Assembly: GCA_025454375.1 (NCBI GenBank)
Contig: JALOOO010000015.1
Span: forward strand, 1-39,665
Direction: 5' to 3'
Length of the DNA stretch: 39,665 nt
Source: Leptolyngbya sp. Prado105
GTDB lineage: Bacteria > Cyanobacteriota > Cyanobacteriia > Leptolyngbyales > Leptolyngbyaceae
The position numbers and the translations under genes were made by a program. Below, piece after piece: positions 1 through 8,704 of the stretch. Below the pieces are notes generated by a model, which searched no databases, had not been told where the DNA came from, and saw nothing but the letters and a program-made list of their open reading frames with translations. The first letter of the stretch is position 1, and every line of letters begins with the position of its first letter.

Positions 1-2
1 CA

Positions 3-386
3 CCGGTGCCAGTGGCGGCACACCCGTCGCCTGCGGATCAGTATCGTTGACTTCGCCGCCCAGCCCCGCACCACGGAACACGACGACAAAACGGTGCTCC
101 TTCACAGGCTCAACAGGCTCCTAGCAGTGCCGATCTGCTCAGAGATCCTCAATCTCAAGATTCACTCAGCAACCTATTTAACAATCGAAGTGATAATCCC
201 AGCAGCAGCATTATGGATTTGATCCAGAGAGTGTCGCAAGGTTCGGTTGATCCAGAAGCATTCCGCCAGCAACAGCGAGAAAGCCTAGATGCCGCAACGG
301 TAGATTTCTTTAAGAAGCGTCAACAGTTGTTGCAGCAGTCTCAGCCTCAGGTGGCTCCTGCCCCTGTCGTGCAGCCGATTAAGTAA
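3..386 (+). CDS. 3' end of an unknown proline/glutamine-rich protein (partial, with an in-frame TGA)
   Basis: The reading frame ending in TAA at 384-386 is open from position 51 and continues upstream in the same P/A-rich style to the window edge, except for a TGA at 48-50. The C-terminal 57 residues, from an ATG at 213, look like a folded helical tail: [10 protein letters not shown], then a Q-rich helix, then a PAPVVQPIK end. The preceding part is low in complexity (Q, P, S, N). I do not recognise the family. Either this is the tail of a longer gene whose CGA became TGA by mutation or sequencing error, or only a short 3' ORF is real. A hairpin lies 4 bp after the stop, which supports a real gene end. 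Nothing in the sequence shows its function. Confidence 0.45.
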
Positions 387-390
387 GACC

Positions 391-424
391 CTTAGCCCCT
401 TAGCTCTAATTCTTGGGGGCTGAG
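391..424. terminator. Hairpin between convergent genes, possible bidirectional terminator
   Basis: CTTAGCCCC at 391-399 pairs with GGGGCTGAG at 416-424 (nine pairs including one G-T), with a 16-nt loop. It sits between the stop of the upstream gene (386) and the stop of the kinase gene (443, minus strand), where a shared terminator is expected. Neither side has a strong T-run, so intrinsic termination is only probable. Confidence 0.5.
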
Positions 425-442
425 AGTCTTGTCTCCATCTTG

Positions 443-2734
443 TTACTTCGCGATCGATTTGAACCTAAACTGACCGGATTTATCCCTTGTGACTTGCATT
501 AGCGCGATCGCTGTTTCGCGATCGCCTTCGGGGGTAAAGTTAACCGAATGCACGGCTCCAATCGTGGTGAAACCGGGGGTCGAAAGTATCGCTCGGATTC
601 CATTGCGCGTCGGGGCTTTTTGAATCGCGGCAATCATCGCCTGCGTCGCATCATAACCTAACGCCGATCGCCATCCTGGAGCGCGCCCCCAGATGAATTT
701 GGCTTGCTGCTCAAAGGGTGAATTCTGTAGCTGAGTCTGAGCCGAAGGAATCGCAACGACCATGCCACTGGCTGCATTCCCTAACTCGCTCAAAATTCGA
801 GAATTGTAGAGCGCATCTCCTGCCAAAATCGGCAGACGTTTTTGATTGGCATTGATCACCAGTAAGGTGCGATCGAGGAGTTCTGCATTTGGCGCAAGAA
901 AGATTACTTCTGCACCTTTTTTTGTCGCTTGAGCAACACTCTCTGCAATCTCGATCGTCGGATTGCTCAAATCGACTTCATGCACAACTTTTCCTTTGTC
1001 GCCGTAGTAAAGCGCATCCTTAAAGGCTTCAGTGAGCGATTTACTATAGAGATTTTTGGAATTAAAGAAGATCGCTGCTTTGCGCTTCTTCAATTGCTTT
1101 GTCATGTAGGCTGCAAGCTGCTTAGCGGGCAGTTCATCACTAGGCATTGTGCGAAACACATAGCGACTGAAGCCTGATAGATTCCTAGCAGAACTTACGG
1201 GAGAAATTGCAACGAGTTCTCCTTCTTGGTAAATTTTCCCGGCGGCAAAGGTTGTATCACTGGTGCCATGCCCGACTACGCCCAGAATTGACGGATCGCT
1301 GACAAGCTGTGTCGCAATCTGGCGAGCGATCTCAGGATTTGCATCATCGGACGCGATCGCAATTTTTAGCTTCTTGGCTGTTGTCTGATTGATGCGATCC
1401 TGTGCTTGAGCAATGCCGCGCAATACTTCAGCAGTAGCAGTTGGATTTGTCCGAACTGGCAGCACAACGGCGATCGTACTGGCTGGCTCTGACCCGATCC
1501 GCGCATTGTTGAGATAGATCAAAGTTTCAGGATCGCTCTTATCTGCACTCCGAGCTTGCTCAAACAGACGAGCGGCTTCTGCAAAATTGCCGCTTTTCAT
1601 TTTGTCGATTCCCGCCTGTTTCAAAGGTTGAGGCGGGGTCACTGGACTGAGTAAAGTCTGTCCGAAACTGAGAATTTGTGCCGTTCCAACAGGCGGCACT
1701 GGAGTCGGAGAATTGCGCGTCATTGTCCAAGCAGAAACGCCCACAATTGCCGATAAACCCGCTCCAATTGCTACTATTTTTAGCGGATTTGAGACACTGG
1801 GCTGAGTCGATTTTTGCCGATCTTTTGCCTTTGAAATTGGCATTTGAGTAAAGAGCGAAGACTTGACCCTATTCAGTGCCTCTAAGATCTCATCTGCGGT
1901 TTGATAGCGATCGTGAAAGTGAAATTGCGTCATCTTTTCCAAAACAGCGGCAAAATCATTGCTCACTGTCACTCGATCACGCCAAATGATCTGATGGGTA
2001 TCGGGATCATAGGCAAGCTGAGACGGACGCACCCCTGTCAAGGCTTGAATTGCAATCATTCCTAACGAATAGAAATCGCTGTTATATCGCGGTCGTCCTA
2101 AACATTGCTCACTAGCCGCATACCCAGACGTATAGACTGGAACGCTGAGATCCGTTAGAGGTTCTGTTGCGATCGAGGATTCTAAAATCGTTTTTACCGC
2201 TCCGAAGTCGATGAGGACGAGTTTCTGATCGCGATCGCGTCGAATCAAATTCTCTGGCTTCAAGTCGCGATGAATCACACCTTGGTCATGAACAAAGCCC
2301 AAAATCTGTGTAACATCTTCAACGAGATCGACGACTTGCGCTTCTGAAAGCGTCTTATCCCCGCCAATCTCATCACTGAGGGGATGTCCTTGAATAAATT
2401 CTTGTGCTAAGTAAAACTCGTGATCTTCCTCGAAGTACGCGAGCAATTGCGGAATTTGATCATGTCTTCCTAAGCGCTCTAACGTTTCTGCCTCCGCAAA
2501 AAACATCCGGCGCACCTGGCGCAAAATTACTTCATCGTGACTTGAAAAGCTCAAATGCTTCAGCACACAGCGAGGATTCCCAGGACGTTTTGTGTCTTCA
2601 GCAATGTACGTTTGCCCAAAGCCGCCAGAGCCAAGGGGTTGAACGATTCTGTACCGTGCGTCGAGTATACGTCCTAGCATTGCAGCCCTGAAAAGTGATA
2701 ATGGCATTGTAGGTCGATCGACAAATTCGGGCAC
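443..2734 (-). CDS. Ser/Thr protein kinase fused through a membrane segment to a type 1 periplasmic-binding-protein domain
   Basis: Numbering is from the farthest start (763 aa). The kinase domain (about 27-290) has the glycine loop GSGGFG at 35-40, Lys59 in CVLK, HRD at 155-157 and DFG at 176-178, so it should be active. One hydrophobic helix follows at about 317-337. A TPR-like helical pair (about 373-412) and a domain of about 340 residues come next. This last domain starts at IAVVLPV (421) and resembles the LivJ/branched-chain amino-acid-binding fold. The layout suggests a cytoplasmic kinase with an external ligand-sensing domain; the ligand is unknown. The start is unsure: Met1 lies only 8 bp from the divergent nfi start, while Met19 (2680) begins MLGRILDARY, as related cyanobacterial kinases do, and leaves room for promoters. 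No clear ribosome-binding site decides it. Confidence 0.88.
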   Translation of the reverse strand: MPEFVDRPTMPLSLFRAAMLGRILDARYRIVQPLGSGGFGQTYIAEDTKRPGNPRCVLKHLSFSSHDEVILRQVRRMFFAEAETLERLGRHDQIPQLLAYFEEDHEFYLAQEFIQGHPLSDEIGGDKTLSEAQVVDLVEDVTQILGFVHDQGVIHRDLKPENLIRRDRDQKLVLIDFGAVKTILESSIATEPLTDLSVPVYTSGYAASEQCLGRPRYNSDFYSLGMIAIQALTGVRPSQLAYDPDTHQIIWRDRVTVSNDFAAVLEKMTQFHFHDRYQTADEILEALNRVKSSLFTQMPISKAKDRQKSTQPSVSNPLKIVAIGAGLSAIVGVSAWTMTRNSPTPVPPVGTAQILSFGQTLLSPVTPPQPLKQAGIDKMKSGNFAEAARLFEQARSADKSDPETLIYLNNARIGSEPASTIAVVLPVRTNPTATAEVLRGIAQAQDRINQTTAKKLKIAIASDDANPEIARQIATQLVSDPSILGVVGHGTSDTTFAAGKIYQEGELVAISPVSSARNLSGFSRYVFRTMPSDELPAKQLAAYMTKQLKKRKAAIFFNSKNLYSKSLTEAFKDALYYGDKGKVVHEVDLSNPTIEIAESVAQATKKGAEVIFLAPNAELLDRTLLVINANQKRLPILAGDALYNSRILSELGNAASGMVVAIPSAQTQLQNSPFEQQAKFIWGRAPGWRSALGYDATQAMIAAIQKAPTRNGIRAILSTPGFTTIGAVHSVNFTPEGDRETAIALMQVTRDKSGQFRFKSIAK

Positions 2735-2742
2735 ATCCAGTT

Positions 2743-3402
2743 ATGAAAATTCAGCAACGTCACGAATGGGTTTTAACCGCAGAAGAAGCGATCGTGATTC
2801 AGCAAGATCTGCGCCAAGAGGTGATTGTGCAGGATCAATTCGGGGCGGTGCAACATGTGGCTGGGATCGATGTCGGATTTGAACAAGACGGAGCGATTAC
2901 CCGAGCAGCAGTCGCAATTTTGACCTATCCAGAGTTGAAGTTTTGTGATCATGCGATCGCGCGTCGTCCAACCACTTTTCCATATATTCCGGGCTTTCTC
3001 TCGTTTCGCGAAGTTCCAGCCGTTTTAGATGCCTTAGAACAAGTCAAGACCATGCCTGATTTGCTGCTGTGTGATGGTCAAGGGTTAGCGCATCCGAGAC
3101 GATTCGGGATTGCCTGTCATCTAGGAATTTTGACGAATATCCCTGCGATCGGCGTTGGCAAGTCTCGCTTAGTTGGCAAGCATGAAGACCCGCCAGATGA
3201 GCGTGGGGCTTGGGTTCCTCTGATCCATAAAAGCGATACGATCGGAGCCGTCCTCAAAACTCGTCCCGGCACGAAACCGCTTTATATCTCTCTCGGACAT
3301 CGGATTAGTTTGGAAAGCGCGCTCGCCTATGTGATGGGTTGCACAACAAAATATCGGCTTCCAGAAACAACTCGCCATGCTCATAAATTAGCTAGCGGAT
3401 AG
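2743..3402 (+). CDS. nfi: Endonuclease V (deoxyinosine 3' endonuclease)
   Basis: This 219-aa protein is full length for endonuclease V, which nicks DNA next to deoxyinosine and starts repair of deaminated adenine. The metal-binding residues expected from the Thermotoga enzyme are visible: Asp43 in AGIDVGF, Glu90 in FRE and Asp111 in LLCDGQG. The PYIPG wedge motif is at 80-84, and the HPRRFGIACHLG and GVGKSRL motifs are also present. The 3' end overlaps the convergent reductase gene by 15 bp. The start is close to the divergent kinase gene, so the two probably share a promoter region. No other repair gene is adjacent. Confidence 0.93.
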   Translation: MKIQQRHEWVLTAEEAIVIQQDLRQEVIVQDQFGAVQHVAGIDVGFEQDGAITRAAVAILTYPELKFCDHAIARRPTTFPYIPGFLSFREVPAVLDALEQVKTMPDLLLCDGQGLAHPRRFGIACHLGILTNIPAIGVGKSRLVGKHEDPPDERGAWVPLIHKSDTIGAVLKTRPGTKPLYISLGHRISLESALAYVMGCTTKYRLPETTRHAHKLASG

Positions 3403-4254
3403 AAGCTCGTACAGAAGCGCGATCGCGGCATTATCTAAATCACCTTTGCCTTGAGCAATCAGCGAATCCATTAGCATCGTCACTTGAGCGCTACCCAGTA
3501 AAGGCACACCGACTTCTCGCCCAGTCTGCAATACGAGATTCATATCTTTGCGATGCAGATCGAGCTTGAATCCTGGTTGGAAGCTTCCCTCTAAAATTCG
3601 CTTACCGTGAACTTCTAGCACCCGACTTTGAGCAAAGCCACCGAGTAACGCATCGCGCACTTTTGCGACATCAACGCCTGATTTCTTTGCTAAAGTCAGA
3701 GCTTCTGCAACAGCTTGAACCGTCATTGCGACAACAATTTGATTGCAAGCTTTAGTAATTTGTCCGGCTCCAGATCCACCCATATAAACAATGTTCTTTC
3801 CCATCGCTTGCAGCACAGGTAAAGCGCGATCGAAGGCTTCGTGATCTCCTCCAACCATGATCGACAATGTGCCTTGCTGTGCCCCAATATCGCCACCCGA
3901 AACCGGAGCATCTAAAGCTTGAACTCCGTGTGTTTTTAGCTCGGTATAAATCTTTTTAGAAGTAGCCGCCGCGATCGTAGACATATCAATAAACAACATC
4001 CCGGATCGTAACTCTTCGAGCATTGCTTGTACGACTGCTTCGACATCAGGAGAATCCGGAAGACAGGTGATCACAATATCGGATTGTTCAGCGACTTGTT
4101 GAGCCGAAGTTGCAGGAGTTGCACCGTCTTGGGCGAGTTCGGCGATCGAAGACTGAGATCGATTAAAAACCGTAACCGAATATCCTGCTTTTAACAAATT
4201 CCGCACCATTGGTTTGCCCATGATGCCAAGCCCGATAAATCCGAGGCGTTCCAT
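3388..4254 (-). CDS. 3-hydroxyisobutyrate dehydrogenase family reductase (tartronate/glyoxylate/succinic semialdehyde reductase type)
   Basis: The protein has 288 aa. The N-terminal Rossmann motif GLGIMGKPM (8-16) binds the cofactor. The family substrate motif DAPVSGG is at 115-121. The catalytic lysine is Lys168 in GAGQITKACNQ, and KDMNL lies in the C-terminal helical domain. These mark the beta-hydroxyacid dehydrogenase family. Photosynthetic relatives mostly reduce glyoxylate or succinic semialdehyde with NADPH, while bacterial GarR acts on tartronate semialdehyde; the sequence does not settle the substrate. It lies 33 bp downstream of the pentapeptide gene on the same strand and may be co-transcribed. 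Its 3' end overlaps nfi by 15 bp. Confidence 0.85.
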   Translation of the reverse strand: MERLGFIGLGIMGKPMVRNLLKAGYSVTVFNRSQSSIAELAQDGATPATSAQQVAEQSDIVITCLPDSPDVEAVVQAMLEELRSGMLFIDMSTIAAATSKKIYTELKTHGVQALDAPVSGGDIGAQQGTLSIMVGGDHEAFDRALPVLQAMGKNIVYMGGSGAGQITKACNQIVVAMTVQAVAEALTLAKKSGVDVAKVRDALLGGFAQSRVLEVHGKRILEGSFQPGFKLDLHRKDMNLVLQTGREVGVPLLGSAQVTMLMDSLIAQGKGDLDNAAIALLYELLSAS

Positions 4255-4287
4255 AGTTTCTAAGATTTCATGATGTACAGTGAAATC

Positions 4288-5775
4288 TTATCGTCTTGCT
4301 TGAAAGCCTTGAAGAAATTCGATCGCTTCAACTTGGCTCGGAAGGACAAATTCGATCGGCTGATTCAGAAACGCAAATTCTTCCTCAGCTTTAGCGTACT
4401 TAATTCGGCGTTTACCAAATTGGGGACTGTCGTAGATAGTCAGAGATCGCTGAAATGAATTGGAAAGCGTCAATCGAGTTGGAGTCTGGAAAAAGCGAAT
4501 TTTTTGGATTGCGATCGGAATGGCTTGCAGTAATTTTGAAGTGTCGATTTTTTGGATCGAATCACTCAACGTTGCGACCAATACATGAAATGCCTGTAAT
4601 CCAATAGAGTCATCAATCTCCTGATAAGGCACTGATTTAAGAAGACTGAGCAAATTATCCTGCGTCACCTTAGCATCCGAAAACGGCAGGATGGCGATGA
4701 ACGCCGTAGAAAATAAATCCTCATCTCGATCGAGCGCAAATCGTAAAATTGTTCGCCGCTTGTGAATCTCAATTTGAGGTGGCGTAATCCCATTTTTCTG
4801 GCGGGCGAGTTGTTGATAAGCAACGGCTAAAGCACAGTGAGCATCCGAACTTAACCGATCGTCAATCACGATTTCCACGATCGGCGGAGACTCATGAAAA
4901 TATTCGCTGAGATCCTCGCTAATAAATTGATAAATCTGGCTTTGATCTCCATTCTGACTGAGATCAATCCAGCGGCAGGTCGCACCTGCGGTTTTAATTC
5001 CAAACGGCGAAACCGAGTAGAGTTTTGCCCCTGTGAGATTCGAGCCGCTTAAATCTGCTCCTGTCCAATCTACATACGCGAGATTCGATCGAGACAAATC
5101 CACATGAACCAATGTTGCATTGAGCAAAATTGCATGGCTGAGATCGACTCCGGTGAGGGTTGCCCCGCTTAATTTTGCCCCAGTTAGATCTGCCCAACGC
5201 AGATTCGCCCCACTGAGATCCGCCCAGCGCAGATTTGCCCCGCGCAGGTTTGCCCCTTGGAGATTAGCGCGGTTGAGTGTCGCCTGCCGCAGTTCTGCAT
5301 ATCGCAAATCTGCTCCAGATAAATCGGTGCTGCTGAGTTCGCTATTCGTCAGATTTGCTCCGTGAAGATTTGCAGAAATTAGCTTGGCATAGCGGAGATC
5401 GGCGCGACTGAGATTTGCCCGTTGCAAGTTGCTCCCGCGCAGTTTCGCATCTCGTAAGTCGGCATAGCTAAGATTTGCCGATCGTAAATCTCCAGAGCTA
5501 AAGTCAGCGCGAGTTAACTCCGTATTGCTTAAATCTGCATGTTGAAGATTCGTATGACTAAAATCGGAGAGCGTCAGCGTTGCGCCATGAAATTTTGCAT
5601 ATTCAAAGCTCGAATGACTAAAATCTGCATTCGTAATTTTTGAGGTCGCGAAATTTGCTTGATGAAAGGTCGATCGACTTAAATTCACCCCTGGCAGATT
5701 GACTCCGCTCAAGTTCAGCCCCGAAAATTCTCGCAGGTCTGCGGCATATTGTTCTAGAAGTTCCTCAGCGTTCAT
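4288..5775 (-). CDS. Pentapeptide-repeat protein with a unique C-terminal domain
   Basis: The protein has 495 aa. Residues about 18-265 are tandem A(D/N)LxX pentapeptides (for example ANLRG, ADLSG, ANLRW), about 45-50 units, predicted to form a right-handed quadrilateral beta-helix. Residues about 270-495 are not repetitive: a WIDLSQNGDQSQIYQF stretch, then alpha/beta sequence with IEIHKRRTILRFAL and a final FLQGFQARR. I do not recognise this C-terminal part. There is no signal peptide or membrane segment, so it is probably cytoplasmic. Function is unknown; some family members mimic DNA, others are scaffolds. The 33-bp gap to the downstream reductase suggests co-transcription. Confidence 0.88.
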   Translation of the reverse strand: MNAEELLEQYAADLREFSGLNLSGVNLPGVNLSRSTFHQANFATSKITNADFSHSSFEYAKFHGATLTLSDFSHTNLQHADLSNTELTRADFSSGDLRSANLSYADLRDAKLRGSNLQRANLSRADLRYAKLISANLHGANLTNSELSSTDLSGADLRYAELRQATLNRANLQGANLRGANLRWADLSGANLRWADLTGAKLSGATLTGVDLSHAILLNATLVHVDLSRSNLAYVDWTGADLSGSNLTGAKLYSVSPFGIKTAGATCRWIDLSQNGDQSQIYQFISEDLSEYFHESPPIVEIVIDDRLSSDAHCALAVAYQQLARQKNGITPPQIEIHKRRTILRFALDRDEDLFSTAFIAILPFSDAKVTQDNLLSLLKSVPYQEIDDSIGLQAFHVLVATLSDSIQKIDTSKLLQAIPIAIQKIRFFQTPTRLTLSNSFQRSLTIYDSPQFGKRRIKYAKAEEEFAFLNQPIEFVLPSQVEAIEFLQGFQARR

Positions 5776-5885
5776 GTGATCTCGTCAATCCTCGTATCGC
5801 AAAGTTGAAATTTTCGAGGTGAATTCAGCGCTAACGTACCCAGTTGTAGAGCAGAATTACCTGTAATGGTTTGGGGGATATGCGG
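5776..5885. promoter_or_regulatory. Divergent promoter region between the pentapeptide gene and tyrA
   Basis: The 110 bp between two divergent starts must hold both promoters. A G-run at 5872-5876 ends 9 bp before the ATG at 5886 and is a plausible ribosome-binding site. It decides in favour of that ATG over the in-frame TTG at 5871, since the protein then begins MKVGIVGLG as family members do. I see no clear operator. Confidence 0.4.
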
Positions 5886-6722
5886 ATGAAAGTTGGAATC
5901 GTGGGCTTGGGGTTGATTGGTGGATCGCTTGGGTTGGATTTGCGATCGCAAGGACACACCGTCTTGGGAGTCAGCCGCAAATCGCGCACTTGCGAATTGG
6001 CGATCGCGCGTGGAGCCGTAGACGAAGCCGATTCTGATCTGGCGCTGATGTCCGATGTGGATGCGATTTTTGTTTGTACTCCGATCGTGCATATTTTTAC
6101 AACCGTCCAACAATTGATCCCGCATATTTCTCTAGACACCGTTGTAACCGATGTTGGCTCAGTTAAAGCATCGATCGTCAAAGATTTATCTCCGATTTGG
6201 AAAAATTTTGTCGGGGGTCACCCAATGGCAGGAACGGCAGAAAGTGGAATTGAAGCCGCACTGCATGGATTATTTGCAGGAAATCCCTATGTGCTGACTC
6301 CAACGGATGAGACTCCAAAACCCGCGATCGACCGAATTGAATCGCTCTTACGTCCGCTCCAGGTGAAATTGTTTCACTGCAAACCAGAAGATCACGATCG
6401 AGCGGTGGCTTGGATTTCGCATTTACCTGTGATGACGAGTGCGAATTTGATTTCGGCTTGTTTGAGTGAATCGGATCAAGCTGTGTTGAATTTAGCAAAA
6501 ATGCTCGCGAGTTCAGGATTTCGAGATACGAGTCGCGTCGGTGGTGGAAATCCTGAATTGGGGGTGATGATGGCTCAGTTTAATAAGACTGAAGTGTTGC
6601 GATCGCTGTCGGTCTATCGAGAAAGGCTAGATTACCTCACACAATTGATCGAGCAAGAGAAATGGACGGATTTGCAGGCTGAGTTTGAGAAGACACAGGG
6701 AGCGCGATCGGACTTTTTATAA
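5886..6722 (+). CDS. tyrA: Prephenate/arogenate dehydrogenase
   Basis: This 278-aa protein catalyses the oxidative decarboxylation step of tyrosine synthesis. It opens with the dinucleotide-binding motif GLGLIGGS (7-14). TPIVHIF, TDVGSVK and GGHPMAGTAESG follow in family order, then the helical dimerisation domain with the conserved ISHLPVM and SGFRDTSR segments. Cyanobacterial TyrA enzymes mostly use arogenate and NADP, which is an inference here. The start at 5886 is chosen for the G-run upstream and for the family N-terminus. It is a stand-alone gene, with no chorismate mutase domain fused and no aromatic pathway neighbour. Confidence 0.93.
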   Translation: MKVGIVGLGLIGGSLGLDLRSQGHTVLGVSRKSRTCELAIARGAVDEADSDLALMSDVDAIFVCTPIVHIFTTVQQLIPHISLDTVVTDVGSVKASIVKDLSPIWKNFVGGHPMAGTAESGIEAALHGLFAGNPYVLTPTDETPKPAIDRIESLLRPLQVKLFHCKPEDHDRAVAWISHLPVMTSANLISACLSESDQAVLNLAKMLASSGFRDTSRVGGGNPELGVMMAQFNKTEVLRSLSVYRERLDYLTQLIEQEKWTDLQAEFEKTQGARSDFL

Positions 6723-6840
6723 GACAACATTTGGAGAAGGCGGTTTAAAAGTCATTGCTGCTCGCATCGCCCCGACTGTGAATCAAAATCCGAGCTTTTG
6801 CGATCGCCTAGAATTAAAGACAAGAGTTAGGAAGAAAAGA

Positions 6841-7419
6841 ATGGTTCAAGCTTCCCTAAAATCCATCTCACTTGAGGAATTCCTGCTACTTCCAGAAACC
6901 AAGCCTGCCGGAGAATACATTGGTGGCGAAATCATTCAAAAACCCATGCCCAAAGTTAAGCACAGTACCCTTCAAGGAGAACTTGTTCCCGCCATTAATG
7001 CCAAACTCAAACCTCAGAAGATCGCTTGGGCATTTCCAGAATTGCGCTGTACTTTTTCAGGACGCTCTATTGTGCCAGATATTGCAGTCTTCACCTGGAA
7101 TCGCATTTCATTTGATCAAGCAGGAGACATCAGCGATGATTTTGTCTCTGTTCCAGATTGGATCATTGAAATTCTCTCGCCCGAGCAGAGCGCAACTCTA
7201 CTAACGAAGAAAGTCTTGCGCTGTCTTGCAAATGGATGCCAGATGGGCTGGTTAATCGATCCAGATGATTTCTCAGTCTTTATTTATCAACCTAAACAAG
7301 AACCTCTCTACTTCGATCTCGACGCTCCAGCAGATATCTTGCCTGTTCCCGCGTTTGCCCATGACTTTCAATTGAGCGTTGGAACATTGTTCAACTGGTT
7401 AAAAGGAGAAACATCCTGA
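6841..7419 (+). CDS. Uma2 family (DUF820) PD-(D/E)XK nuclease-like protein
   Basis: The protein has 192 aa and begins MVQASLKSISLEEFL, the usual Uma2 N-terminus; the frame is open further upstream but lacks family character there. The restriction-endonuclease-like core is visible: Pro79-Asp80 in IVPDIAVF, Glu110 in WIIEILSP and Lys123-Lys124 after it, then GWLIDP near 137-141. Cyanobacterial genomes carry many such genes, and their biological role is not established. It follows tyrA by 118 bp on the same strand without obvious functional linkage. Confidence 0.88.
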   Translation: MVQASLKSISLEEFLLLPETKPAGEYIGGEIIQKPMPKVKHSTLQGELVPAINAKLKPQKIAWAFPELRCTFSGRSIVPDIAVFTWNRISFDQAGDISDDFVSVPDWIIEILSPEQSATLLTKKVLRCLANGCQMGWLIDPDDFSVFIYQPKQEPLYFDLDAPADILPVPAFAHDFQLSVGTLFNWLKGETS

Positions 7420-7455
7420 GGCAAGGCTAATCGAGGAATGCGATCGAGAGCTAGA

Positions 7456-7523
7456 GTTCACCCGCACGTGAACGGCGCGCTAATCGAACCGACCCCGCTA
7501 CTTAAAGCATTCTACTAAGTGGG
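7456..7523. terminator. Two weak inverted repeats between convergent genes
   Basis: GTTCAC (7456-7461) pairs with GTGAAC (7468-7473) across a 6-nt loop. A second imperfect stem is formed by ACTTA (7500-7504) with TAAGT (7516-7520), extended by CCC/GGG. They lie between the stops of the Uma2 and glycosyltransferase genes, where terminators are expected. No T-run is seen, so the call is weak. Confidence 0.3.
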
Positions 7524-7571
7524 ATTTCTGCCGATACAGACAAAGTACGCATCGATTCATTCTAGCACTGC

Positions 7572-8489
7572 TCACTTCTGGGCTTCTGCAAAAGCTGCAT
7601 AAACCGCTTTAACGTTATACCAATTGAGAAAAATTCGGGCGACTTGTTCAGCGAGTTGGGGTTTATTTTGATTGATCAGCGATCGCATCACAGGCGCAAG
7701 CGTTCTTTCATTTAACAATCCACCTAGCGACAAAACGCCCCACAAGACCCGATGAATCCAAGTCATCTGAATCATCATTTTCACATCAAAGGTTGGATGC
7801 TTCTGATAAAACACAACCCCCATACGTCCGCGCTGCATTTCTACATCGATTAATTTTGGAATTTGGTCGAGTGAAAAAGCTGGATGCCAATGATATCCAA
7901 CGGCTTCGGGACATTTTACTAACTTCAAACCCAAATTCTTCAAGCGCACTCCAAGCTCAAGATCTTCCCAACCGTACTGTTTGAATCCCGTGTCAAAAAG
8001 TCCAGCTTCGATCAGCCAATGACGCGAGATTGCCACATTTCCAGTCGCAAAATATGCCGCCGAAAAATCCGTCAATTTGTAAGGTTCTGAAGTCGGACTT
8101 GCGAAATTTGCGGTATTGATCACACGACCATAGGTAAACAAGCGATCGTTGCCTAATTCTTCTTTTCCGCGAATCAAAGTATCGACATGCGACTGTAAAA
8201 ACACATCCGTCACAACCAGATCGCTGTCAATAAAAACGATCGTATCTCCCTTCGCCTGCTCCACCCCATAATTCCTAGCACCCGCCGCCCCCCCATGATC
8301 CTGACAGAACAATCGCACATGAGGAAACTCCGACGAACGAGACTGTAACCATTCGACTGTGCCATCCGTCGAGCCATCATCCACCACCACAATTTCGTAA
8401 TCCGAAAACGTCTGGTCTTCCATTGCGCTCAGACACTTTTCTAAAATCGGTTTCCGGTTGTACGTGGGAATAACAACACTCAAAAACAC
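7572..8489 (-). CDS. Family 2 glycosyltransferase
   Basis: The protein has 305 aa and a GT-A fold. It starts with VVIPTYNR, then DDGS at 37-40 (nucleotide-sugar contact), the DxD motif DSD at 88-90 (metal) and WEDLELG at 175-181, which carries the likely catalytic base region. The C-terminal roughly 100 residues are helical without a clear membrane segment. Such enzymes transfer a sugar to a polysaccharide, lipid or protein acceptor; the acceptor cannot be read here. The start codon is GTG. No other polysaccharide gene is next to it. Confidence 0.88.
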   Translation of the reverse strand: MFLSVVIPTYNRKPILEKCLSAMEDQTFSDYEIVVVDDGSTDGTVEWLQSRSSEFPHVRLFCQDHGGAAGARNYGVEQAKGDTIVFIDSDLVVTDVFLQSHVDTLIRGKEELGNDRLFTYGRVINTANFASPTSEPYKLTDFSAAYFATGNVAISRHWLIEAGLFDTGFKQYGWEDLELGVRLKNLGLKLVKCPEAVGYHWHPAFSLDQIPKLIDVEMQRGRMGVVFYQKHPTFDVKMMIQMTWIHRVLWGVLSLGGLLNERTLAPVMRSLINQNKPQLAEQVARIFLNWYNVKAVYAAFAEAQK

Positions 8490-8704
8490 AAGAGACTCTC
8501 CTCAACAGCACATTAATTAGTATCCTCGATCGTGGCTTAAGCCAGAAAGTTGCCCAATTTGAGAAAATAGATTAACCCTGACCACGTAGGAAAAAACCAC
8601 ACATGACTTAAGTCTAGAATTCTGTGCATCTCCTGTCGTGCGATACAGAACTTTGCCCGCATAATTGTAAACTTGATCGTCTTACATTAGAGAGAACTCA
8701 AATC
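8490..8704. promoter_or_regulatory. Divergent intergenic region upstream of argG with a 12-bp palindrome
   Basis: This 215-bp gap separates the glycosyltransferase start from argG. It contains the perfect palindrome TGGCTTAAGCCA at 8533-8544, a possible operator. A GAGAG stretch just upstream of the ATG at 8705 is the likely ribosome-binding site. I cannot assign -35/-10 boxes with confidence. Confidence 0.35.

Noticed and set aside
5120-5365. Arg/Ala/Pro-rich frame opposite the pentapeptide gene
   Set aside because: It is the antisense reading of the tandem pentapeptide codons; its repeat pattern simply mirrors that gene.
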